Part shown: positions 15,727 through 22,992 of the stretch, piece after piece | How the letters are laid out: the number at the start of each line of letters is the position of its first letter | Numbering within the stretch: the stretch's first letter is position 1 | Assembly (NCBI GenBank): GCA_032111745.1 | Contig: JAULUH010000514.1 | Span: forward strand, 1-31,907 | DNA: 31,907 nt | Origin: JAULUH01 sp032111745 | GTDB taxonomy: Bacteria > Chloroflexota > Anaerolineae > JAAEKA01 | Direction: 5' to 3' | Notes under the pieces: model-generated | The model's input: only the letters and a program-made list of their open reading frames with translations | Told to the model about the DNA's origin: nothing | Databases searched by the model: none | Made by a program: the position numbers and the translations under genes

Positions 15727-16803
15727 ATGCCTTACGATTGGCGGCCCCAGGCTGCGCTTACCTTTCTGGCCCTCCCTCTCAGCCTACGGGCCAAACTCCA
15801 CTACGATTCCCTGGCCAGCCTCGCCCAGGCTCCCGCAGGCGAGCTGCCCATGCTCTCTGTGATCATTCCAGCGCGCAATGAAGCGGCCAACCTGGTGCAC
15901 CTCCTGCCCTCCCTGCAGCGCTTGGACTACCCCGGCCCCCTGGAGATCATCGTCGTGGACGATAACTCCACGGACCAGACCGCCCGGATCGCCGAGGCCT
16001 ATGGGGCAAGGGTCGTGCAGATCGACCATCTGCCCCCAGGGTGGAAGGGCAAGCCCCATGCCTGCCACCGCGGCGCTGAGGCAGCCCGCGGCCAGTGGCT
16101 GCTCTTCACCGACGCCGATACCCTCCACCTCCCACCCAGCGCCGCCCGCGCCGTCTCCACCGCCCTGCGGCATGGGCTAGACGGGCTCAGCCTGTTCATC
16201 AAACAGGAGTGCCGAGGCACCGTGGATCGCCTGGCCCTGATGACCGCCTACGCCGGCCTGTTCGCCGGCGCCCCGCCCGAGGACCGCCTGCTCAACGGCC
16301 AGTATATCTTGCTGCGCCGCGATGTCTATGAGCACAGCGGTGGCTTCTCTGCCGTGCGCCAGGAGGCCCTTGAGGATGTGGCCCTCGGCTACCACCTGCG
16401 CCAGTTGGGCTATTCCATCGCCGTGCTGCTGGGCGAGGATATGGCGTCCGTGCGCATGTACGGCAGCCTGGCCCAGCTCTGGCACGGCATGAACCGCCTG
16501 GCCGCCGACTCCCTGCGCTGGTCAGGCCCCCAGGCCCTCTGGACCGGCCTCTTCGTCACCGCGCTGATGTCGCCCCTCGTGGTCCTCCTGGCCATCGCCA
16601 AAGGGGGCCTCAATCGCCGCTGGCTGCCCCTTACCTGGGCCACCGCAACGCTGTCCATGATTCCCTGGGCTCAACGCTTCGGCTCCCCAGCCTGGGCCCT
16701 GCTGGTGCCCCTGGGCGCCTTGTTCGTCCAGGCCGCTGCCGCCTGGGGCCTCCTCAGCCGCCTGTTTGGCCGCGGCGTCCTGTGGAAAGGCCGCCGCGTC
16801 TAG
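15727..16803 (+). CDS. Family 2 glycosyltransferase, membrane-bound, carotenoid-operon type
   Basis: A 358-residue GT-A enzyme. The nucleotide-sugar site is seen as SVIIPARNE (44-52) and VVDDNSTD (76-83). The metal-binding DxD is Asp129-Ala-Asp131 (LFTDADT), and the catalytic region is GGF then QEALEDVALGYHL (Glu216, Asp217). From ~265 there are two to three membrane helices, as in CrtQ/CruC-like enzymes that glycosylate carotenoids at the membrane. A 42-residue extension precedes MLSVIIPAR. ATG 15727 keeps tight operon spacing, but Met42 is another possible start. The acceptor is probably a hydroxyl made by the P450 or another enzyme. Other polyprenyl or lipid acceptors cannot be excluded. 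Confidence 0.88.
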   Translation: MPYDWRPQAALTFLALPLSLRAKLHYDSLASLAQAPAGELPMLSVIIPARNEAANLVHLLPSLQRLDYPGPLEIIVVDDNSTDQTARIAEAYGARVVQIDHLPPGWKGKPHACHRGAEAARGQWLLFTDADTLHLPPSAARAVSTALRHGLDGLSLFIKQECRGTVDRLALMTAYAGLFAGAPPEDRLLNGQYILLRRDVYEHSGGFSAVRQEALEDVALGYHLRQLGYSIAVLLGEDMASVRMYGSLAQLWHGMNRLAADSLRWSGPQALWTGLFVTALMSPLVVLLAIAKGGLNRRWLPLTWATATLSMIPWAQRFGSPAWALLVPLGALFVQAAAAWGLLSRLFGRGVLWKGRRV

Positions 16804-16821
16804 ACCTAACCCCTAACCATC

Positions 16822-17628
16822 ATGACTTACTTCGGCTTTCTCCTGCGCTTCCTCGGTATACCCATCGCCCTCCTTGCCCTCGTCGCCCTCTGGGATACCC
16901 GGCGACAGCGGGCAATCCCCCCCTACTTCCGCAGCTGGCCCCTCTGGGCTGCCGTGCTCCTCCATGTGGTGCTGGCCGTGGTCTACACCACTCCCTGGGA
17001 TAATTACCTGGTGGCTACCGGCGTGTGGACCTACGACCCCGCCCTGGTCACGGGCATCCTTCTGGGCTGGGTCCCCATCGAGGAATACACCTTCTTCGTG
17101 GTCCAGACCATCCTGACCGGCCTCTGGCTGGCCTTCCTGATGCGCCGCATGACCTTCGATCGTAGCGCACCCCTGCAACGACGCTGGCGCCTGGTGCCGC
17201 TCAGCGTCCTCGGCCTCATCTGGCTGGGCAGCATGGCCCTGCTGATCTCCCGCTATCCCCCCGGCACCTACCTCTCCCTGGAGCTGGCCTGGGCCCTCCC
17301 TCCTATCATGTTGCAGGTCGCCTTCGGCGGTGACATCCTGCGCCGCTACGGCCGGCTGGTCCTTCTGTCCATCGCCTCCCTTACCCTCTACCTGTGCCTG
17401 GCCGATTTTCTGGCCATCGGCTCCGGTACCTGGGAGATCAGCCCCGAACAGTCGTTCAACGTGCTGCTGGCCGGCGTCCTGCCCGTCGAGGAGATCGTCT
17501 TCTTCCTGATCACCAATACCCTCAACACCTTCGGCATGGTGCTCGTTCTGGCCGAGGAAAGCCACCAACGCTTCGGCCACATCCTGGCTACCCTGCGGGA
17601 AGGCCGCCATACCCCGGAACAGGCATGA
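16822..17628 (+). CDS. Lycopene cyclase, fused CrtYc/CrtYd type
   Basis: A 268-residue integral membrane protein with six to seven helices and a clear internal duplication. Repeat 1 has PWDNYLVATGVWTYD (58-72) followed by PIEEYTFF (85-92). Repeat 2 has DFLAIGSGTWEI (195-206) followed by PVEEIVFF (221-228). The P(I/V)EE..FF motif is the hallmark of the heterodimeric actinobacterial CrtYc/CrtYd cyclases and of their fused archaeal and fungal relatives, which close beta-ionone or related rings on lycopene. Both Glu pairs are kept, so activity is likely. It starts 18 bases after the glycosyltransferase and its stop overlaps the next start (ATGA). No phytoene synthase or desaturase lies in this window, so they must be elsewhere. 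Confidence 0.9.
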   Translation: MTYFGFLLRFLGIPIALLALVALWDTRRQRAIPPYFRSWPLWAAVLLHVVLAVVYTTPWDNYLVATGVWTYDPALVTGILLGWVPIEEYTFFVVQTILTGLWLAFLMRRMTFDRSAPLQRRWRLVPLSVLGLIWLGSMALLISRYPPGTYLSLELAWALPPIMLQVAFGGDILRRYGRLVLLSIASLTLYLCLADFLAIGSGTWEISPEQSFNVLLAGVLPVEEIVFFLITNTLNTFGMVLVLAEESHQRFGHILATLREGRHTPEQA

Positions 17629-18248
17629 ACGAGACTCTCAACCATCTCCTGTGGGTCGCCTTCGCCTTTCTCTGCGGCGCCCTTCCCCTCTCCTATTGGC
17701 TCGGTCTCCTTGCCCTTCACGTCGACATCCGCCAGTTTGGAGATGGAAACCCCGGCGGCGCCAACGTGTGGCGCGCCGGGGGCAAGTGGTGGGGCATGCT
17801 CGCTATTCTGTTGGACGTCCTCAAGGGCCTGGTCCCGGTGGCCCTGGCCAACTTCCAGGCCGGGTTGGACGGCCTGGCCCTGGTCGCCGTGGCCCTGGCC
17901 CCTATCCTGGGCCACGCCTACACCCCGTTCCTGGGCTTCAACGGCGGCAAGGCTATCGCCGTCACCTTCGGCATCTGGACCGGGCTGACCCTCTGGCAGG
18001 CCCCGGTCGTCCTCGGCCTGGCCTTCGCCGTCTGGCTCCTGGTGCTGCGCGTCGAGGGCTGGGCCATCCTGGCCGGGATGCTCACCCTCTTCCTCTACTT
18101 CATCCTCACCGCCGCACCCTGGACCTGGCTGGCCGTCTGGGCCGGAAGCCTGCTCCTCTTCCTGTGGAAGCACCGCACCGACCTCCGGCGCTCTCCTCAG
18201 TGGTCCCGGGGCCTGCTGGGCAAGCTGCTGCCCTCGCGCCAGCCCTAG
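17625..18248 (+). CDS. PlsY-family acyl-phosphate-dependent acyltransferase
   Basis: A 207-residue polytopic membrane protein. The start ATG 17625 overlaps the previous stop. Motif 1 of PlsY is GDGNPGGANVWR (39-50), and the family usually has GSGNxGAxNxxR. Motif 2 is GHAYTPFLGFNGGKA (96-110), matching GHxxPxFLxFxGGKG. PlsY transfers an acyl group from acyl phosphate to glycerol-3-phosphate, the first step of phospholipid synthesis. Its place at the end of a carotenoid-type operon raises the possibility that this copy acylates a glycosylated carotenoid or another lipid. The Ser-to-Asp change in motif 1 (Asp40) would support a changed substrate. Housekeeping PlsY is the default reading. It converges on the next gene with one base between the stops. 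Confidence 0.88.
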   Translation: MNETLNHLLWVAFAFLCGALPLSYWLGLLALHVDIRQFGDGNPGGANVWRAGGKWWGMLAILLDVLKGLVPVALANFQAGLDGLALVAVALAPILGHAYTPFLGFNGGKAIAVTFGIWTGLTLWQAPVVLGLAFAVWLLVLRVEGWAILAGMLTLFLYFILTAAPWTWLAVWAGSLLLFLWKHRTDLRRSPQWSRGLLGKLLPSRQP

Positions 18249-18249
18249 C

Positions 18250-19494
18250 TCACTTGCGTGCCACAATCGGGAGATACGACCGCTTCGCCAGCACCGCCGT
18301 CGAGCGCGTGCTGGCACCCACGTACGCGACCTGCGTGCGGTTCGGCGACGGTATCGGATACAGCGCCAGCACGCTATCGGCGGTGCATGGGCACGGCGCT
18401 TCGCACCGGATATCCGGGCCCAGCTGCTGTAGCTGGGTGGGTTGGAAGATGTTCACCCGATAGATGCGCCAGGTGCCTTCCTGCGGCTCGCCCGTGAACA
18501 GCACCGTGGCGTTGTCCAGCCAGTCCGGCGTGATCGCGATTGGCAGGCTCGCTCCCAACCGCGTCGGCGTGCCACCACCAGCGCCGATGGCCCATACGCC
18601 GAACGTCGCGTCAGGGGCCTTCTGGCCCCAGAAGGTCAGGTTTAGCCCGTCAGGAGACCAGCGGGGCTCCCATAGCCTGGTGAACCCGCATGTCACCTGC
18701 TGCGCCTGCTTGCTGCTCACATCCAACGTGTAAAGACACCGCAATCCACCCGAGCTGGCCGCCAGGGCCAGGCGGGTCTCGTTGGGCGACCACACCAGCT
18801 CGGACGGCTCCACCAGTCCCGTATACAGGGTTTCCTTGTTCGTGCCATCCGCGTTCTGCAGGAAGATGGTGGTGAGGTCGGCATAAGCGATCTGGCCACT
18901 GGCCGCTGTCGCCTCCTTGCCCGCCTGCCGCCAGGCCGGCGTCCAGCCAGAGCCTAACGTGGTGTACGAGTTGGCCTGGATATCAGCAATGTCAACGTCC
19001 ACGCTGACCCGCTGGTACCAGAAGCCATTGACAATGTAGCGACTGTCCGGCGCCCAGTCCCAGCCGTACCATGGCCACCCGCTGAGGCTGGTCAACCGGG
19101 TGGTGTTCTTACTCACCGTGTCGACCGACTGCCAGAGGGTGCCGGTTATGTTGCCGTCGGCCAGCACCCCTACCTGCCGGCTGTCCGGGGCCCACATGGT
19201 GGTGCCGATCGACCACAGCTCGCCCTGGCTGTTGTCGACCACATTCGCAACCTGCGTCGGACTCCCGCCCGCGGGGCTGATCAGATTCAAACTGTAGGTG
19301 GCGATACACGCGTTGGCCTCGTCCGCCCCATCACCCGCCTTGGCCACATCGGTGGACAACGCCCCCAGCCGCGCGGCCGGCCGCTCCATCGGCGGCACGG
19401 GGCTCTGCGCTGCACTGGGCACTGCCATTACCGCCAATACCACCAGGGCCAGCACTACCACTGAGGTGTGCCAGGCTCGACGCTTGGCTTTCAT
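18250..19494 (-). CDS. Secreted TolB-like beta-propeller protein with YLPIV-type C-terminal tail
   Basis: A 414-residue exported protein. I start at ATG 19494: GGAGGAGG lies 6 bases upstream, and the protein then opens MKAKRRAWHTSVVVLALVVL, a textbook signal peptide with cleavage near AAQS. The open frame extends 16 codons further. Mature sequence shows repeated WxPDxxx blade motifs (MWAPDSRQVGVLA, WAPDSRYIVNGFW, VWSPNETRLALAA, RWSPDGLNLTFW), as in TolB/DPP-IV-like propellers. Two Cys-rich places (CEAPCPC) may form disulfides. The last residues, KRSYLPIVARK, fit a tail I associate with secreted Chloroflexota proteins. No enzyme domain is seen. It has its own strong promoter at 19549-19576. 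Confidence 0.82.
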   Translation of the reverse strand: MKAKRRAWHTSVVVLALVVLAVMAVPSAAQSPVPPMERPAARLGALSTDVAKAGDGADEANACIATYSLNLISPAGGSPTQVANVVDNSQGELWSIGTTMWAPDSRQVGVLADGNITGTLWQSVDTVSKNTTRLTSLSGWPWYGWDWAPDSRYIVNGFWYQRVSVDVDIADIQANSYTTLGSGWTPAWRQAGKEATAASGQIAYADLTTIFLQNADGTNKETLYTGLVEPSELVWSPNETRLALAASSGGLRCLYTLDVSSKQAQQVTCGFTRLWEPRWSPDGLNLTFWGQKAPDATFGVWAIGAGGGTPTRLGASLPIAITPDWLDNATVLFTGEPQEGTWRIYRVNIFQPTQLQQLGPDIRCEAPCPCTADSVLALYPIPSPNRTQVAYVGASTRSTAVLAKRSYLPIVARK

Positions 19495-19548
19495 CATCAA
19501 CCTCCTCCATCCACTCCGTCTAGTTTGTGAAGCATGGGACACTGCCCA

Positions 19549-19576
19549 ATTATAGTCAGCGTCATCCTATTGTCAA
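19549..19576 (-). promoter_or_regulatory. Consensus promoter of the secreted propeller gene
   Basis: Minus strand: perfect TTGACA (19576-19571), a 16-base spacer, perfect TATAAT (19554-19549). Transcription start is expected near 19542, giving about 48 bases before ATG 19494. It is divergent from the promoter at 19608-19636. Confidence 0.75.
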
Positions 19577-19607
19577 CAATTCTTAACAGCAGCCGGGCTA
19601 GCCACAG

Positions 19608-19636
19608 TTGACCCACCCTGCCTTTTGTGTTATGAT
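19608..19636 (+). promoter_or_regulatory. Promoter of the UroD-Nudix-PHP-IMPase-TPR operon
   Basis: TTGACC (19608-19613), a 17-base spacer, TATGAT (19631-19636). Transcription start is expected near 19643. The leader to ATG 19803 is about 160 bases, long enough for regulation, but I see no recognisable riboswitch in it. Confidence 0.65.
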
Positions 19637-19802
19637 CGCGGAGCACCCAGCTCAGAGCGGATGGCCTTGCCATGGACCTGCAACCCCGCGGCCAACCTCC
19701 AGAATACTCGTTCCGCTGTTTAGAGACGTCACCCGGACCCTGTCCGTTCCCTATTCCGTGCGAATTTTAACAGATGGCAAGGAATTTAAGGAGACCCCCA
19801 AC

Positions 19803-20789
19803 ATGCCTGAGTCTGCCATGAGCAAGCGCGAGCGCCTTGAGGCCACTATAGCCGGCGCACCCGTGGACCGCCCCGCCGTCTCCCTGTGGCACCACTGGCC
19901 CGGCGATGACCAGCGTCCCGAGGACCTGGCCGCCGCCCACCTGGCCTGGCAGCAAGCCTGTGACTTCGACTTCGTCAAGATGATGCCCGCCAGCGACTAC
20001 AGCCTGCGCGATTGGGGCGTCCAGAGCGCCTGGCTGGGCGGCGATGAGGGCACCCGCACCTATCAGAACCAGGTCATCCAGCAGGTCGACGATTGGGCAC
20101 GGTTGCCTGTCCTCGACCCCACCACTGGCTCCCTGGCCGAGGCCCGGGAGGCCGTCGAGCTGACCTGTGCCGCGGTCGGCGACGATGTCCCCGTCATCAT
20201 GACCATCTTCAGCCCCCTCGGCCAGCTCCGCCACCTGGCCGACCGCGACCTGCTCTTCTACCTGCGCCACCACCCCGACGCCGTGCTGGCGGGCCTGGAG
20301 ACCGTCACCGAGAGCACCGTGCGCTTCGTGGAGTCCCTGCGCTCTACCAGGCTATCCGGTGTCTTCTACGCCGCCCAGATGGCCGAGCCTAGCCGCCTGA
20401 GCCGCGCCGAATACCAGCGCTTCGGCCAGCCCTTCGACCTGCGCGTGCTGGAGGCCGCCGGCGATTGGTGGTTCAACCTGTTGCACATCCATGGCCTCCA
20501 GGTCTATTTCGACCTCTTCGCCGGCTACCCCGTCCACGCCGTCAACTGGCACGACCGCGAGGGCGGGCCGTCGCTGGCCGCCGGCGCCGAGGCCGTGCGC
20601 GGCGCGGTCTCCGGCGGGCTCGATCGCTGGACCATGCTGCGCGGCTCTCCCGCCGACGTGCGCCGCGAGGCTGCCGATGCCCTGGAGCAGACCGGCGGCC
20701 GCCGCCTGCTTCTCTCCACCGGCTGCGTGATCATGACCAATACCCCCCTGAACAACGTGCGGGCCGCACGTGCGAGTGTCGCCGGTTGA
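19803..20789 (+). CDS. Uroporphyrinogen decarboxylase (URO-D) family protein, not classical HemE
   Basis: A 328-residue TIM-barrel protein of the URO-D superfamily. The start ATG 19803 follows AAGGAG (19788-19793); the frame itself is open further upstream, past the promoter. It opens with KRERLEATIAGAPVDRPAV, the usual family N-terminus. It ends with GCVIMTNTPLNNVRAARA, close to the GC...TPxENxxA close of these proteins. The HemE substrate-binding stretch WxMRQAGRY is absent: its place reads SLWHHWPGDD. Heme synthesis is therefore unlikely. Relatives include corrinoid/CoM methyltransferases and many uncharacterised proteins. The zinc ligands of the methyltransferases are not obvious. First gene of a five-gene run; its TGA overlaps the TTG start of the Nudix gene. 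Confidence 0.85.
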   Translation: MPESAMSKRERLEATIAGAPVDRPAVSLWHHWPGDDQRPEDLAAAHLAWQQACDFDFVKMMPASDYSLRDWGVQSAWLGGDEGTRTYQNQVIQQVDDWARLPVLDPTTGSLAEAREAVELTCAAVGDDVPVIMTIFSPLGQLRHLADRDLLFYLRHHPDAVLAGLETVTESTVRFVESLRSTRLSGVFYAAQMAEPSRLSRAEYQRFGQPFDLRVLEAAGDWWFNLLHIHGLQVYFDLFAGYPVHAVNWHDREGGPSLAAGAEAVRGAVSGGLDRWTMLRGSPADVRREAADALEQTGGRRLLLSTGCVIMTNTPLNNVRAARASVAG

Positions 20790-21283
20790 ACCCCTTTGCC
20801 TACTGCCCCCACTGCGGCACGCCGCTCGAGACCCGATCCATCCGTGGCCAGGAGCGCCCTTCCTGCCATACCTGCGGCTTCGTTCACTTCGAGGACCCCA
20901 AGGTCGCCGTCGGGGTGCTGGTGGTCGACACCGGCCGCACCCTGCTGGTGAAGCGGGCCGTGTCCCCGCGCCTCGGCTATTGGGCCCTGCCCGCCGGCTT
21001 CATGGACGCCGGAGAGCTGCCCGAAGAGGCGGCCCGCCGTGAGGTGCAGGAGGAGACCGGACTGGAGGTCGAGCTGGACGGCCTCATTGCTATCGACCGC
21101 CTGCCCCACCCGGAGAAAAAGGGCATCCTGCTGACCTATCGTGGCCGGGTGGCCGGTGGCCGCCTTCATCCCCAGGACGACGTAAGTGCCGCCGCTTGGT
21201 TCGCCGCCAGCACAATCCCCTGGGATGAACTGGCCTTCGAGACCACCCGGCAGATCCTGCAGGCCTGGGCGACGCCAGGATGA
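20786..21283 (+). CDS. Zinc-ribbon Nudix hydrolase (NADH pyrophosphatase-like)
   Basis: A 165-residue protein in two parts. A zinc ribbon comes first (Cys7, Cys10, Cys27, Cys30), then a Nudix domain. The Nudix box G-x5-E-x7-REUxEExGU is perfect at 71-93, with metal ligands in REVQEE. The layout matches the short NudC/ADP-ribose-type Nudix enzymes that cleave NADH, NAD or nucleoside diphosphate derivatives. The SQPWPxPxS mark of true NADH pyrophosphatases is not seen, so the substrate is open. No ATG fits. TTG 20786 overlaps the preceding TGA (TTGA), places the first Cys pair at residues 7-10, and is the natural start. This suggests translational coupling with the UroD-family gene. Confidence 0.88.
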   Translation: MNPFAYCPHCGTPLETRSIRGQERPSCHTCGFVHFEDPKVAVGVLVVDTGRTLLVKRAVSPRLGYWALPAGFMDAGELPEEAARREVQEETGLEVELDGLIAIDRLPHPEKKGILLTYRGRVAGGRLHPQDDVSAAAWFAASTIPWDELAFETTRQILQAWATPG

Positions 21284-21320
21284 GCCGGCACGGAATTTCC
21301 CTGCGTCCGGAGCACGAACC

Positions 21321-22187
21321 TTGAACTTCATCGATCTGCACTGCCACACTACCGCCTCTGACGGCAAGCTGGCGCCGGTAGACCTCGTCCGACTGGCCGC
21401 TGAGCTCGGCCTGCGCACCATCGGCGTCGCCGACCACGACACCACCGACGGCATCGACGAGGCCCTGGCGGCCGGCTCCACCTATGGCGTGGAGATCATC
21501 CCCGCCGTCGAGCTCAGCTGCGATGTCCCCGAGGGCGAGTTGCACATGCTGGGCTATTTTCCCGCTTACCACGACCCTGCGTTCCAGACTGAGCTGCAGC
21601 GCCTCCGCGAGGGTCGAGTCGGCCGCGCCGAGGCTATGGCCCAACGCCTCACCGAGCTGGGCTATCCCGTGTCCTTCCAGCGCATCCAGGAGCTGGCCGG
21701 CGACGGCGCCATCGGCCGCCCCCACGTCGCCCAGGCTCTGGTCGAATCCGGCCACGTCGCCAGCAAGTCCGAGGCCTTCGATCGCCTGATCGGCCGTAAC
21801 GGCCCGGCCTACGTCGAGCGCGCCAAGCTCGAGCCGGCCGATGCCTGCCGATTGATCCGCCGCGCCGGCGGCCTGCCCGTCTTCGCCCATCCTTTCATCA
21901 TCCGCTCCGATGGCCAGGCCCTTGAGCCGCTGCCGGTTGCGGAATCGCTGCCCGAGCTGGTGGCCGCCGGCCTGGCCGGCCTGGAAGCCTACTACCCCCG
22001 GTACACCTCGGCCCTGACCAATCGGTTGCTCAAGCTGGCCCGGCACTACGATCTCCTGGTCACCGGCGGCTCTGACTTCCACGGCGACGGCAACGCCGGC
22101 GGCTCCCTGGGCAGCGTCTATGTACCCCCCAAATGCCTGGCAGCTCTCCGGGAAGCTCACCAGGCCGCCGAGGCGCCCCATGCTTGA
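21321..22187 (+). CDS. PHP-domain phosphoesterase (RNase AM / nucleoside 3',5'-bisphosphate phosphatase-like)
   Basis: A 288-residue PHP enzyme with a trinuclear metal site. Ligand motifs in order are DLHCHTTASDG (His7, His9, Asp14), GVADHDTTDG (Asp38, His39), IPAVELSC (Glu64), HMLGY (His75), then FAHPF and GSDFHGDGN near the C-terminus. The order and length fit the YciV/RNase AM group, which removes 3'-phosphates from pAp-like nucleotides and short RNA 5' ends. Histidinol-phosphate phosphatase is a less likely option. The start is TTG 21321, with GGAG eight bases before it; the frame is open further up inside the Nudix gene. The stop overlaps the next start by 8 bases, showing tight coupling with the IMPase-like gene. 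Confidence 0.88.
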   Translation: MNFIDLHCHTTASDGKLAPVDLVRLAAELGLRTIGVADHDTTDGIDEALAAGSTYGVEIIPAVELSCDVPEGELHMLGYFPAYHDPAFQTELQRLREGRVGRAEAMAQRLTELGYPVSFQRIQELAGDGAIGRPHVAQALVESGHVASKSEAFDRLIGRNGPAYVERAKLEPADACRLIRRAGGLPVFAHPFIIRSDGQALEPLPVAESLPELVAAGLAGLEAYYPRYTSALTNRLLKLARHYDLLVTGGSDFHGDGNAGGSLGSVYVPPKCLAALREAHQAAEAPHA

Positions 22188-22980
22188 CTTCGCCATCGAC
22201 CTGGCGCGCCAGGCCGGCCAGCTTCTCCGTACCTTTCACGCCGCCGGTCCCAACCAGGTCGCCAGCAAACAGAGCAGTGTCGACCTGGTCACCGAGGCCG
22301 ACCTGGCCGCGGAACAGCTCATCGTCAAGGCCCTGCATGACCGCTTTCCTGGCCACAGGCTGGTCACCGAGGAGGGCGGCGGCACCCTGGCCCTGGCCGG
22401 CCCCGAATGGGTGGTCGACCCCCTGGACGGCACCACCAACTTCGCGCACGGCCTGCCTGTGTTTTCCGTCACCCTGGCCTTCCTCCGGGATGGCGTCGTG
22501 CAGCTCGGAGTTACCTATGATCCCCTGCGGGATGAGATGTTCTGGGCCTCCCGCGGGCAGGGCGCCTGGTGCAACCGCCGCCAGCTGCGCGTGTCGGCTA
22601 CAGCCGAGCTCGGCCGTAGTCTCCTGGCCACCGGCTTCCAGTACGACCGGGCCTCTAACCCCGATAACAACCTGGCCGAGTTCAGCTACTTCATGCCCCG
22701 CACCCAGGGAGTTCGCCGCGCCGGTTCAGCCGCGCTGGACTTGGCCTATGTGGCCGCAGGCCGCCTCGATGGTTACTGGGAAAAAGGGCTCAACGCCTGG
22801 GACCTGGCCACCGGAGCGCTCCTGGTCGAGGAGGCCGGCGGCTATGCAGCCACCTACGCCGGGCACCCCTGGCTGCCCGGGTACCATAATATCGCCGTCT
22901 GCAACGGCGCCCCTACCCTGCAGGCTGCCTTCCTGTCCGGCCTCAGCCACGCCCGCCAGGGGCTTCCTCTGCCACGGTAG
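22180..22980 (+). CDS. Inositol monophosphatase family protein
   Basis: A 266-residue Mg-dependent, Li-sensitive-type phosphatase. Metal-site motifs are TEEGG (Glu64/65), WVVDPLDGTTNFAHGLP (Asp80, Asp83) and NAWDLATGALLVEEAGG (Asp208). All ligands are present, so it should be active on inositol phosphates, or, as SuhB- and CysQ-like relatives are, on other sugar or nucleotide phosphates. ATG 22180 lies inside the end of the PHP gene (overlap ATGCTTGA) and opens MLDFAIDLARQAGQLL, the normal family start. A frame extension back to 22120 is not supported. Linkage to a PHP enzyme makes pAp-type nucleotide turnover one possibility, an inference only. Confidence 0.92.
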   Translation: MLDFAIDLARQAGQLLRTFHAAGPNQVASKQSSVDLVTEADLAAEQLIVKALHDRFPGHRLVTEEGGGTLALAGPEWVVDPLDGTTNFAHGLPVFSVTLAFLRDGVVQLGVTYDPLRDEMFWASRGQGAWCNRRQLRVSATAELGRSLLATGFQYDRASNPDNNLAEFSYFMPRTQGVRRAGSAALDLAYVAAGRLDGYWEKGLNAWDLATGALLVEEAGGYAATYAGHPWLPGYHNIAVCNGAPTLQAAFLSGLSHARQGLPLPR

Positions 22981-22992
22981 GCACCCACCGGC

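Noticed and set aside
14301..15728. Open frame of 475 codons on the minus strand across the P450 gene
   Set aside because: Mirror of the P450 codons; rich in Gly, His and Val, without motifs, while the plus strand shows all P450 signatures.
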